A model generated the notes under the pieces. It was given only the letters and a program-made list of their open reading frames with translations. It had not been told where the DNA came from and ran no database searches. Of a stretch of DNA of 64,000 nt, positions 32,721 to 43,730 are shown one piece after another. The position numbers and the translations under genes were made by a program. The first letter of the stretch is position 1. Every line of letters starts with the position of its first letter. The stretch comes from Homalodisca vitripennis (Eukaryota; Arthropoda; Insecta; Hemiptera; Cicadellidae): NCBI RefSeq assembly GCF_021130785.1, contig NC_060214.1:107234001-107298000 (forward strand), in the 5' to 3' direction.

Positions 32721-34412
32721 CTCTCGTGGTTTGTAGAGTATGCGTCACTGTGGGCGGTTAGAGAAGATCCACCGGAAACCCAAAGGATATTGCTTCAATA
32801 ACACCTGCCTACGTGGGCATCTCCGAGATACTGTAATGAGTTGTATTTCGCTCTTGTGTTGGTAGTTTTTGAACCTGTTCATTTTGCTGCTCAGGAGTCC
32901 TTTGTTTATGAGAAGGAAAATAATCCAGATTGGCTGTGGGTTTTGAACTCTCTACTATTCGCCCAACACATAAAAATGCTTGCGAGCTGATATTTCGGAA
33001 ATTGTAACCTTTAGAAATTCCGGATATCCACAAATATCCTCTTATGAGTCAAAGGAAGGATTACTGCAGCCAGGATATCCAGATAATGGATCGCATCCAA
33101 ACTGGTAATTTAATTTTCAAGAATGAAAATCTTAGTATGAAAATTGTCAGATACCGTTAAATTGCTCGCACCAATAAATTATCAATTGCTTTGACAAGGA
33201 TTTACCTTGTTTGGATTTTCGGGTGGATGTGCTTAAAGGAAAAGTGCATGGGCGAGCCTTCGTAGTGGCTGATATGATCAACCCAAGGACTATTGGATCC
33301 AAGACCCATCGGTCAGTAGTAAATAAGGGGATTCAACTGTTCGTTATCTAGAACTGAGGTAGGAACCCAGAACCTATATATAGCTAAGGCGGTGTACTTG
33401 AAGTTCCCGATATGTGCGGTAGGTTTGGGAACTTCGCACAGGAAATCCGTCACAAGTCAATTACTTGATGAGTATCCTAGACAAGGTCAAGTTTTACCAA
33501 GTGAGAGCCTAACAATGTTTGCTTCCGGTAGCCTACGTGTGTTGACGAGTTCATTATCCAATTCCAAATTCCATTCAAAGGTTACCTAGCCGTAATTATA
33601 AAGCTCCATCATCCAACTAGATACTGTGGATCTCAGATGGTACAAACATATTATAGTCCCAATATATTTCGAAACTCAGACTTCTAAGTTGTCTTATAAA
33701 ACTGCTCCACTAGTCCCAGTGGAATTTCACATTGACCTAGTCAAAACTCGGTAGTTAAGTTGAACACCGGTGGTTAAAATTTTTAATGGAAATTCATGTG
33801 CATCCTTTTTGCAAATACCCTTGTCTATTAGTGACCCAAAGCTATTTTGCAACTTGGATAACTCATTCACGAGTTCTCTTCAATCGACAGTCCTGCAAGT
33901 TCTACTGTTCCTCCTAACTTGCCATATGTGAACTGTGGATTTCAACTGTGGTCACGCTACAATAATAGACGCCACATAGCCGCAGTCGTGTCATGTCAGA
34001 GCCACAGCCGCTGGCAGAAGCAGGCCAATCTCATCGCCTGACACGAAACACAAGTCACTGGAATTATCACGCGACCTATTGCTTGCCGGGTTAACTCGAT
34101 TTTTCTGACAGCCCCATTCCGTCCGAAGAGGAACATGATAAATCCTGTGTTTGTCCTGGCACATGTCTTTGTGTCCAAGCTATTTAATCTTAACTTGGGT
34201 TCAGTTTTCGTGTTTGTATGGTCGGTGATATTTTACCTTACCTAGGGGCAGCAACCGCTTCCAGTACATGGAATGTAGTTTGTTATATGGTCGATTAAAT
34301 GTGACAAACAAAATTGTAAGAACGCGTTTCATTGCGCGGCATTGCAAGATATCCGAGTTGGGTTTAAATCTAGAGCTTAAATTTTATTTAAGTAATACTG
34401 TAATAATTTACT
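32721..34412. other. intergenic DNA, no gene seen
   Basis: Apart from a 9-bp inverted pair GAAGTTCCC/GGGAACTTC around 33400-33435, no feature is supported. Short frames at 32809-33033 (-), 33392-33589 (+) and 33996-34178 (-) are unassigned. Confidence 0.35.
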
Positions 34413-34572
34413 TAATTTATAAACAAACGCTCAAATAATTATTAAACTTCATTTTTGTGAGGCCTTTCGTGTCCAGGGAACACATTATCAGGCCCACACA
34501 AATGATTTTTCCCATTGAAAAGAGCCACAAAAATAAAATTTAATAATTATTGGAGTTTTTGTTTATAAATTA
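34413..34572. mobile_element. small palindromic element PAL1, copy 2
   Basis: The left arm (34413-34460) TAATTTATAAACAAACGCTC...ATTTTTGTG is mirrored by the right arm (34525-34572) CACAAAAATAAAATTTAATA...TTTATAAATTA. The centre holds GAGGCCTTTCGTGTCCAGG. The same centre and arm sequence occur at 16103-16218, but this copy has a longer loop. It has the size and structure of a MITE or foldback unit. No target duplication is evident, and shared sequence (TTCCAATAAGAA) continues past the right arm. Confidence 0.7.
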
Positions 34573-36084
34573 ACTATTATGTTCCAATAAGAAGAAGCTG
34601 GTAGAATGTAATAATTATTTATTTAAAACCTAGCCATCTTATATTATTTAAAATTATTATTACTAATAAACAGCATAGAATACAACCAGCCACTTATAAA
34701 AAGTACATATAATTATAATTACCGTTTAATTTCTATATTGTTGCGTAATATTCAGCTTTCTTAATGTTGCAAAGTTTTGAAATTGGGTTCAAGAAGAAGG
34801 TTATAAATATTACATTTGATTGGTTATAATTCTGTTACAATTTAATCAGTTATTGCATTTCCAATATTTGTGCAAATGACAAAGAAAGTAAGGTTAGTTA
34901 CAGCAGATTGTTTTGACTTGATTTTGCATTCGGAAAATATGTTTGTATGTCAAATTCATAGCTGTAAGATGAAATCGCTCAATAGAAAGGACTATTAGGA
35001 AGTATTTTAATCGCTTCACTTGGAATTATTAGTACTCAAGTTAGTCACGCCCATAATAAAATCGGAAATGGAGGTGTGAATGTTTTTTACAGTGCGTAAA
35101 TAGGTTAAACCTTTAGCGGGTTTCTTTATTTATGACTTAATGACATCTTGTATTTTTATTAATTATAAGAAATTCTGACGAGATTAATTTGTTTATGTAA
35201 CTAAATAATATGATACATACTGGAAAAATTCCACCATCGTTATATTCAGCCGTTTTTATTTGGGTCTACTAACAAAATGGTCTAAACTGCCTACTTTAAA
35301 TCCTTGTAATTACACAAGAAGTGATGAAAAAACTTCTTAATGTCTTTGTTATTGGGGATTTAGTTATCTTAAACACCTGTGCATTTAACATTCGAAAACA
35401 TTTTGTAGACCCGGAATTTATTGCTGCCCAATTCGATTTCCCTGATTTCCTGTGCAGAATGAGACAATTCCCTAGGGATGGATATTCGGGTGATGGCGAT
35501 AGCGCTCAGCCCTGACCGAGTGGCGAAACGCGAGTTAGTTCATCACTTGGCGGGGCTTGCACTTCCAGTCAGTCGCGCTCCATGTAGCTCTCAAGGCGAC
35601 AACAGACAGACAGACAGACAGACTGTTGTCTCATGGGCCTGTGACTTCATGCGCATCCTTGAAGACGTCATCCTGGAATGTTCTTCGGCCTTGGGCCGAT
35701 TATAAACCTCAAGTTTAAGTGCTTTCCATTTTCATTGATGATATGCAGAATTAATTCTTTCTTGTTACCACGTGTCTTTGAATTGTGTGCGTCATTCCTG
35801 GGCAGTCCTTGGGGTTCCTTTTATATATCCAACCTGTAGGTAGGTTATCACTAGTTTTCTGGGGTTTTCAACGTAGAAGAATTGATGTTCGACATATTTA
35901 AATGGATAATTCCGTTATGTAAACTAGTTATGGAGGGTTGAATTGAATATTTATTTCTTTCAAAATGTGAATTTTTCTCATCGTTTACTATCTATATGTT
36001 TTCAGTATCGATCAGCCGATTTTACGTATTATTTACAATTCAATGTTCCATTTTAAATTTTAAGTTCGGTTTTTAATGGATATA
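34573..36084. other. intergenic DNA, no gene seen
   Basis: AT-rich to about 35440, then a GC-richer patch (35470-35700) with a CAGA microsatellite at about 35605-35622. No gene is supported. Confidence 0.4.
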
Positions 36085-36260
36085 GGTTAAAAATAATACA
36101 ATTTCTGACCAATCTTTGGAATATTACGATCATACTTACCGTTATAGTTAGGTTTTTTATGGATATAGATAAAAAATAATACAATTTTGTGACGAATCCT
36201 TGGAATATTACGATCATACTTACCGTTATAGTTTCTGACCAATATTTGGAATATTTTGAT
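36078..36260. repeat. 84-bp tandem duplication, ~2.3 copies
   Basis: ATATTACGATCATACTTACC occurs at 36121 and 36205. TTATGGATATAG and AAAAATAATACAATTT precede both. A partial third copy (TTTCTGACCAATATTTGGAA) follows. The minus frame 36087-36305 is open through it as a repeat by-product. Confidence 0.85.
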
Positions 36261-36599
36261 CAAAATTACCATTCGAGTTTCATGACAGAACGTACGTGGA
36301 ACCATATTAGTAGCGGACTCCTTAATACAGCAACAGAATAATTATTCATAGTTTAAAGTTTGTTATTGAAGGTGGATGCTTTGTAAGGATAGTAAGATAT
36401 CAGCCAGTTGTCATCAACATTATAATAATTATGTTCTACTTAGCTAAAACTCCGTCTGCGAATTACAGATCGGATATGTCCGCTTATAAGTATATCTAAA
36501 AATCTCAGGAACTGCCTCAATGATCAAGAAGACTGGATACCATCAATCAAAAATCGCTTTACGTACAAATGCACGAGGTATGAATATGGATAAAGGTGT

Positions 36600-37170
36600 G
36601 AATACTCAATCACAACCGACCGGACCGCGAGTGGAACGCACTTTAATTAATTAATTTCTACGGCCATTCACACTGGATTGATTGAGTCGGCGAATTAATC
36701 AGATGATGATCAAACTCTTCTGGGCTCTGTTTACCTTTGCGATCGCCGCCCAATCAATCTATGGACCGATCAATCAATCAATCTATTGTGTCCATTGTTT
36801 GCGGCAACATTGTGGTTTTCCTGCGGCCCTGGATGTCCTCACCCCCCCTACCACCCCCATGACACGCCCACCCCCCCAGCATCGGTCCCATCGTATTGTC
36901 GCGTTCAATGGGCGTTCATTCAATAAGAGTGCCGTGTCACCCGTGGTACGCCCGTAATGGGCGGGATGCTGCAATTAATTAATTAATTGATTGCCACGCT
37001 TGAATATTCACGATTGTACGGCATTGCGGAGCAATCTCGAGCTGTACAACGTATCGGAGAGTAAATCGTTAATGTGATCGTTGTACAATACAATATTCGC
37101 TTTCAATGTGAACCACTCAATTGATTACTGCGTATATTTTAATGTCATTAAAATGCCGCACTTGCTCATT
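36600..37170. promoter_or_regulatory. homeodomain/Hox-Exd motif-dense block, candidate enhancer
   Basis: The block contains TTAATTAATTAATT (36643-36656), ATTGATTGAG, CGAATTAATCAGATGATGAT, ATCAATC(T) and GATCAATCAATCAATC (36769-36784), AATTAATTAATTAATTGATT (36973-36992), CAATTGATTA and TCATTAAAA. ATCAATCA is the reverse of TGATTGAT, a known Hox-Exd/Pbx composite site. TAATTA is the generic homeodomain core. Between these clusters lies a C-rich, GC-richer core without a supported frame. This density is well above the rest of the window. Enhancer function is inferred, not shown. Confidence 0.4.
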
Positions 37171-38984
37171 AAAACTATACATGCTATCAGGCCAGTTTTA
37201 CGGACGATGTTAACGGGGTCCGGGCCGGGACCCACTATATATTTATTTGAAGGGACCGTGTCAAGGCATGAGATAGCTCAATCCAAACAATAACTGTGAC
37301 ACTATTACAGGCTAAACATTACTATTGCTTTTAAAAGCATTACGGTCACGTTCAAACTATGAGCATTGAATTTCTGTATTTGTTATTATTCACAAAATAA
37401 AACGGTATGACGGGGTGCGGTGGAAGGATATAAAGAGGCCCGCCAAAGCTGAGTACGACCCTGCCTAGTATTGTATATTGTGTATGAAATTTTTCATATT
37501 TTATACAGTGACCAGGAGGTGCGGCCCTGCAGTATTAAGGAGCCACGTGTTCACGCATGCGCACTCTGTACCAAAGGTCAGGCTGCCCTTTCAATCTTGG
37601 TCTGTGTTCTATTTACAGTGGAGTTCCAATCATTGCTATCATCGTGTCTGGTAAACATAACCTAAAAATACGGCCGCAGTCCATTGTTCATCACAGATGT
37701 ATTGTTTCACAGTGTATACAACTTCAGTCGTGGCGTGTAATAGATTATAGCGTAAGGATAACAGTGTGTCGTTAAAATATTATACAGGAAACTGAAACGT
37801 TAATTATTTATCATGAGGAAATACTTGGCGTGCACATTGTTGATAATTATGTGAAACGATATAGCTCATTTAAGGTTTTGTAAGTCATCATTTCACTATA
37901 TTTTAATATAAGGTTTATGCCGTGTTTATTGTAATTTTCTGCTTTAATTTATGCAGATACAAGGGAATGTTAAACGACAAGGAGTCTTACTCACTGATTA
38001 TCGTGTTATTGTATTGCATACTCTGAAGAGTTAAATATTAAATTTGTGGTCTTTTGATCAAAAACTCAGTAGTTCTTTCAACCCAGAAGAATCTTAGTAC
38101 TAAGTTATCTCCATGATCTTTCTTTCCGTGAATAGATATCGCAGGCCGGAAGGACAAAGCGAGTAGGATATAGCCTTTACAGATTCTGGTATCCTCGCAG
38201 CACTAAAGTAAATTATTATTAGCATCCATAATACAAACTAGTGACTCTCGGAAACAAACGAGTGTTTTCAAACAGCGGAAGAAGCAGTAAACCACTGTTG
38301 GTGACGGAAACGGAAGTCGAATCAATAAACAATCCGTCCCCAGATAGGATATGTTTATAGTCCTGTTTAATGTAAGCACCTCCCCACGTCTACGACGGTA
38401 ATAACAAAACTTGTACGTGACTGACTTATTGTTTATTTTTCCAGCGCGTTTGTATTGTTTTTGGACTCGGTAGATCGATATACGTAATTCGAATGGTCCA
38501 ACAATGATACTGACAAAACTGTTTTCAGTCGTAAGATTTTTATCAAACTATGGTTAGTGGTAAATCGTGTCTACTAGCGAGTGATTACGTGCCTAAACGA
38601 TGGTAGCAAAGGCTACTATTTGTAGGGATTGGAGTATACACAGGAAGCTCTACGCTCTATTCAGTGGAGAGTCATGACGTTCTAAGTAAGAGTATTCGGC
38701 TATATACTCTCTGCACTCGACTATACTCTTTCGATCATGGACTGTACAGCTTTAATAAACCGAACTCGATTCAATTAATGTTCTTAAAAAGTAACACGTG
38801 GCCTATGCCGTTTGATTATTCAGTTGTAAAACTGTTATATAATGTATAGAATCTACATTTAAACGCATCAATTAAACATACCTTAATATGTCGCATTTAT
38901 GTTGTGTTTTAGTCTTATTTTCTTTATTTCTTAGTGATGATAATGTATTCCATGAATGAATACTCATCAACACATATATGCTAC
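37171..38984. other. intergenic DNA, no gene seen
   Basis: Short unassigned frames only (37471-37665, 37557-37775, 38664-38849, all +). A CATGCGCAC word at 37556-37564 is half of an NRF1-type site. Confidence 0.35.
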
Positions 38985-39135
38985 CGGAGTAGCCAGGTCG
39001 TAGCGGTAAGCGCTGGGACTGTAAGTAAGGGTCCATGGAACACCGAACAGACTATAATGTTTAATGCCTTTCCACCCTCGGACTGACATTACTTTCCCCT
39101 TATTTGCCCAAACGATCGTGGGTTCTGTTTAGGAC
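38985..39135 (+). repeat. possible tRNA-derived SINE fragment
   Basis: GTAGCGGTAAGCGCTGGGAC followed by TGTAAGT (39000-39026) resembles the D-arm/anticodon-arm half of a tRNA (TAGC...GGTA.AGCGC..GGACTGTA). A weak B-box-like CGTGGGTTC lies at about 39117-39125, farther away than in a real tRNA. A SINE head is the likeliest reading, but no second copy in the window confirms it. Confidence 0.3.
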
Positions 39136-39793
39136 TGGTTCTTAGGGCTTAGGGACAGAGACTGCCATTAGTTTAATGAGTAGAATTATATAATTACTAT
39201 TACATTTAGAGACACAGTTAGGAGTGTTCCTTGAAAAATCAGTGTTGCTCTCTTAATTTAATGTCTCGCCACATCATTGCCTGGCTATCAAAAATATTAA
39301 CCCTGAAGGGCTTTTAATGTTATACGGCAGTAGTAGTGAACATTCTGTACATACCCTTTGTTGAATTATTGTGAATAATTTTTGTAGTTAATTTACCGAA
39401 CGCTTCTTAAAAAAGTGTATTTAATTACCGGTTGCTGATGCAATTATCCATGAATTGTCTTGAATAAGCTGAGAACTTTCTCTGTGAAATTGGTGACAGA
39501 TTAAGCTGTAAGTAGGTTAAGATTTGAAAGGATCATTGAAACCAGCGTAGAATTAGCGTTACGATCCGTTTTTCGAGTCCTGAAGATCCTGGATGCTTCT
39601 GAAGATTCCGGAGCATCCAATGTGTGGCTACTCCGTTGACAGCGACAGGCGGTGACTTGCGCCCACGAGATAATATAGTGGTCAAATTTGATCACAACGG
39701 ATCTCATAGTACCTCAACTACAAATCTCTAGAAAGGCTGAGTTGTGGGAGTTCGCATTGGAACAGAGCCGTGCTTGCCAACAGCCGACTATCT
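39136..39793. other. intergenic DNA, no gene seen
   Basis: No supported feature up to the target duplication of the Harbinger element. A short inverted pair GGATGCTTCTGAAGA/...GGAGCATCC lies near 39590-39620. Confidence 0.4.
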
Positions 39794-39796
39794 TAA
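39794..39796. repeat. target-site duplication TAA, left
   Basis: TAA directly precedes the left terminal repeat and the same TAA follows the right one at 43728-43730. A 3-bp TWA duplication is the hallmark of PIF/Harbinger insertion. Confidence 0.9.
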
Positions 39797-39850
39797 GGCC
39801 CCCCATCCACTTACAGTTCGAACTGCAGTTCTTGACTGCAGTCAGAACTG
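39797..39850. repeat. left terminal inverted repeat and subterminal words
   Basis: It starts GGCCCCCCATCCACTTACAG and continues into GAACTGCAG and GACTGCAGTCAGAACTG. It pairs with the right end at 43696-43727. Similar GACTG/CAGTC words continue to about 39925 and are probable transposase-binding sites by analogy with other Harbinger elements. Confidence 0.9.
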
Positions 39851-40091
39851 TGAACGGTGGACTGTGGACTGTTGAAAAATGTTTCACGTCAGTACGGGAC
39901 TGCAGTCGCGGACCGCAGTCCGTTCGGTGGCGTGGTTGTCGTGGTCAGTCTTTCCGGTGTTTTGCCGTAGGTGTGTACTTTGTAGTTATTATTCGTTATA
40001 TTATTTATTATATTTTTAGTTATATTATTCGTTTTTGTGGCTGTAGGAAAAGTGCATTCTAAGTTCTTATCGTATGTGAAGTTAAAGTGCA

Positions 40092-42857
40092 ATGTCTACG
40101 TTTGAAGATTTGGCAGCATACGCTGTAATAGCGGTAGCTATTAAAAAAACGCAAGAAACGAAGGCATCAAATGTGGAAAAAAGAATGGCTTCAGAGGAAA
40201 GAGATTTAACCACGTTCACCTTCTTAGGGAGCTTGAAGCATATCCTAGAGACTGGAAAAACTACTTAAGAATGGACGAGAAAACGTACTTTGATTTATTA
40301 CGTATAGTAACACCATTGATTACCAAACAAGATACAAAAATGAGGGAAGCCATTTACACCACATGAAAAAACTGACTGCGACATTGCGGTATCTAAGCAC
40401 TGGCAGAACAATGGAAGATTTAAAGTTTTCAACGAGAATTTCCCCCCAAACATTAGGAAGAATAATTCCAGAGACCTGCTCAGCTATTGTCAAGGCCTTG
40501 AATGACTATTGCAAGGTTAGTAGCCCTAATGTGTGTTTCAAGTAGTTTTGAAAAATCCAAAATTTGAAACCAGATAAAAGTTAGAAAAAAGAAATAAAGT
40601 AGGTCTTTGTTGTTTTCGAATGCCAACATACTGTTAAGAAATTACAATATTTTTAATCTGCTTATGGATTTGTTAAGGTACATAGCCTACACATTGTATT
40701 ATGTCACTACTTTTTTGCTAATTTTAAATTACAACTCCAGTATCTCTAACGATTACGAGTTCATTTCTGTGTGCACACAACATTTAACCATTTTTATAAA
40801 GTAGTAAAAGGTAATGAAAACTCATACAAAAATTATTGTAAACATTATATTATCCATACTTGTATTTGTTGCGTTGTACAAACAACACATTTACTTTTTA
40901 TAACTAAGGAAGAAAAAGTAAAAAATCAATTTAATTAATGTAAAGTATAAAGATAAAAAGTAATACGTACCTATGGTGTATGTTTAACCACAAATGAGTA
41001 AAGTAATAATTATAAAAACTATGACACAGTCAAACATAACATTGCAATCTAGTATTACAAACACATGGCAGCTCACAACAGTACCGCATATGAATAAAGA
41101 TTAAAGTGTAATTTTAATTGAGTGCAAAATATTTTCACCACAAACAAAAAAAAAATAATAAATGTAATTTGTTCAACATATAACTCTCAATGTACTCAAC
41201 TACTGGAGTAGGCCTACTAAAAAACCGCACAGCTTGGGTTGTGAAAAGTTTACAGGTTTTAAGCCTACTTGTTAATAATAGAACACTTAATTTAGATTTG
41301 TATAGTTGACACTGAAGCCAGACATTGCTGTATCATCATACATTGGTTCATAGGTTGATCTACCTCCTGAACTTGGGGTAACACTAGCTGCCGATGGTGT
41401 TGTGGAACTTGAGTAAAGAATACCTGGGTTAACTGTAGCAAATCGTGTTAGTCCACCTAGTTCTGCTTCAAAACAGGGCATCATTAATGATTTTCTGCGC
41501 ATAAATCCTTTGCTCATTGTTCAGCAATCTCAGCTTTTGAGCAACGTTCTTCCCAAAGCGTCGTAGTGATCTTCTTCTTTTGTTGTTGCCAGTCGTTGTC
41601 CAATATTAACCAAGACTTGATCACACGGGGACAATTTTTTTTTGCCGTTTAAAAGAATCTTTAGGTTCAGGTGTTGCAGAGGTAATATTGGAAGCGGTTC
41701 GAGCAACTTGAGGAGGATTCTGTAGAGATTGGGGCGCTGGTACATTTTCCTCAGCATCTAATGGTTCTTTTTGTGAATCGTCCAGCATCTCCTGTAAAAA
41801 AAAAAATGTTTGAAAAAAATGTCAAAATCCGTGACTTTTCGCGGATTTCCTTTATTTCCGTGCCCGGTAGACACCCTGTCATTACTTAATTAATGAACCA
41901 CAATATCAATAATGATTCAGTTATCACCACAGTACATTCTTAACTACTTATTTATTACTTCTCAAAATATTATATTGAAAAAATTACAGAGGGGGGTGGC
42001 GAACGGAAAACGAGGGGTGATACGGTTCTCGATGGGTTTGATTTCATTAAAATTTGTTCCGTACAAAAACGCTGGTCTGAAATATGACAGCTGACAGTTT
42101 ATGAAATTGTTTTCAGGTACCGAATACAGCCGAGGAGTGGAAACAAATTGCACAGGAGTACGGGGAAAAATGGAATTTCCCCAATGCCTAGGCAGCATGG
42201 ATGGAAAGCATATAGCCATAACACCACCACCTGGAAGTGGTTTCTTACTTCTATAACTATAAGGGTTTCCATAGTCAGGTACATTTCTGGCATTGCTAGT
42301 GCAAACTATGAAATAATTTATTTTCATTTTGGTGTTATATGGCCGGGTATCTGATGGAGGAGTTCTGAAAGAGACAGACTTCAACAAGAAACTAACAGAT
42401 AAAAGCCTCAATTTACCTGAAGAGGGCATTGTAGACGGCGAAGCTCTTCCATACGTATTCATTGCAGATGACGCCTCCCCCTAACTGAGGTCATATGAAA
42501 CCCTTTTCCTATAGGGTTGCAAACAAACCTAGAAAGGTATATAACTACCGACTCTCAAGAGCACGCCGAATGGTCGAAAGTGTTTTTGGGATTCTCGCTG
42601 AGAGATTTCAGGTTCTACAAAAACCAATCACCTTCATTGACTTGAAGAAAGTGAATAGTGTTGTTGTTGCGTGCTGCTACCTGCACAACTATTTGCGTAG
42701 GACAATCCCTCAAAGGTACTCACCTAAAGACTGGTTGGATTTAGATGACGACGAAGTTGGTGTGTCTAAGCCTGGACCAAGAACCAGCGATCACATGGCA
42801 TTACAAGTAAGACAAACCGATCGCCCAATGGCTAGTGCAAAAGAAAGTAAGAAATAA
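40092..42857 (+). pseudogene. Harbinger DDE transposase (two exons, frame-disrupted)
   Basis: The likely start is ATG at 40092. Exon 1 runs to about 40515 (...DYCK, donor AAG/GTTAGT). Exon 2 starts at 42117 after TTGTTTTCAG and ends at the stop at 42857. The conserved core of the DDE_Tnp_4 family is visible: the TATLRYLSTGRTMEDLKF helix region in exon 1, then LGSMDGKH with the first Asp (42200-42202), VFIADDA with the second (42467-42469), and RRMVESVFGILAERF with the Glu (42576-42578). It would cut and rejoin the element's ends in the nucleus. The frame is interrupted by about ten small indels (for example in an A7 run near 40143, an A6 run near 40366, and near 42241, 42290, 42330, 42475 and 42492). 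I found no nonsense substitution. Inactive as written, unless the indels are sequence errors. Confidence 0.9.
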
Positions 42858-43412
42858 ATTTGTTCATTATTTTAGCAAACAAAGGAAAAGTGGAATGGCA
42901 AGAACAGATACATCTCTTAGTTTATAATGATTATTTGAAAACAAAATACCTCCGATGACAAACTGTAAGTTAGTTGTAGCATTGTGAATACATTATTTAA
43001 CCGCAAAACTAGTAATTTAATTCTCTTACCTCGTCTTCACTGACTCTTCCTTCTCCTAAGTTGGAAGTCCCTCCTAGACATTTCTTCCTGGTCAATAAGA
43101 AACAAAAGTTCTCTGTAGTACCACAGCTTTGGTACATATATATCGTCTGTTACCACTGCCAGAAACGTTGAGAGGTGTTACCTTTCTTTGTTCCTTACGA
43201 AATGCACTTCTGATATTGTTTATCTTCTTCAACACATCGCTTTTTGTTGCAAGTACTGTCAAACCCTTTCACTACTAATAGTAAACTACGGTGGGCTGCT
43301 TCCTTCTTTTCCCTATTGTGATAGTCTTTTGACTTAACCTTCCATACACATTCATGTTTCCTAAACTCCTCTATAAAACTGTAAAAGATTATCCTTCGAC
43401 CAACTGGCCCAT
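41287..43412 (-). pseudogene. Harbinger MADF/BESS-type DNA-binding partner protein (two exons, frame-disrupted)
   Basis: Exon 1 (about 43412 to 43030) encodes a MADF domain: FIEEFRKHECVWKVKSKDYH with the following AAH, then LKKINNIRSAFRKEQRKV, then DDIYVPKLWYYRELLFL. These segments are in different frames because of two or more indels. The donor is GAG/GTAAGA at 43030/43029. Exon 2 starts at 41791 after a T-rich tract and ACAG. It encodes a linker rich in Pro, Ser and Thr, then LVNIGQRLATTKEEDHYDAL, a BESS-like helical stretch and FEAELGGLTRF near the C-terminus, with the stop at 41287. In active Harbinger elements such proteins help transposase enter the nucleus and bind ends. The start codon is unresolved. 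At least four indels are seen. Confidence 0.8.
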
Positions 43413-43499
43413 GATTGCCGCGTCACAAACAAAACAATGCGCAACCACCAAACGCTCACCACTCAATGACGCATGAGGCCGACACGGAGCAGCTGAGCT

Positions 43500-43727
43500 A
43501 GCGCATGCGCATATCTCGCAGCTTGGACTGTCGACTGTGGCCTGTCACGGGAGCCTCCACTAACTAGCAGTTCCGCCTGCAGTCCGATCGTTGAACTGTC
43601 GCACCGTGCGACAGTTGACAGTCCAACGATTCGCCTGCCGGATTCCCCATCCACTTACAGTTCTAACTGCAGTCCCGGACTGTCTCAGTCCAGGACTGCA
43701 GTTAGAACTGTAAGTGGATGGGGGGCC
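43500..43727. repeat. right end: 79-bp near-perfect palindrome plus subterminal hairpins
   Basis: CCCCATCCACTTACAGTTCT begins at 43645 and its exact complement ends at about 43724. Between them lie inner arms with GCAGTCC(C)GGACTG/AGTCC(A)GGACTGC and a TCT centre. The outer arm is the true terminal repeat and the inner arm is an inverted second copy of it. A second hairpin GAACTGTCGCACCGTGCGAC lies at 43592-43611, with GTCGACTGTGG-type words before it. The left end lacks the extra inverted copy. Confidence 0.9.
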
Positions 43728-43730
43728 TAA
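43728..43730. repeat. target-site duplication TAA, right
   Basis: This matches the TAA at 39794-39796, directly outside the terminal repeats. Confidence 0.9.

Larger units (their letters stand above)
39797..43727. mobile_element. PIF/Harbinger DNA transposon, 3.93 kb
   Basis: The element is bounded by inverted terminal repeats (GGCCCCCCATCCACTTACAG at both ends, about 32 bp with one mismatch) and by TAA target duplications. Inside are a DDE transposase on the plus strand and a MADF/BESS-type DNA-binding protein on the minus strand, the standard two-gene content of PIF/Harbinger elements. Subterminal GACTGCAGTC-type words are numerous at both ends. The two genes interlock: each second exon lies in the other gene's intron. 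Both frames are broken by small indels. Near-perfect ends and the target duplication argue for a recent insertion. Length and structure are otherwise complete. Confidence 0.95.
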
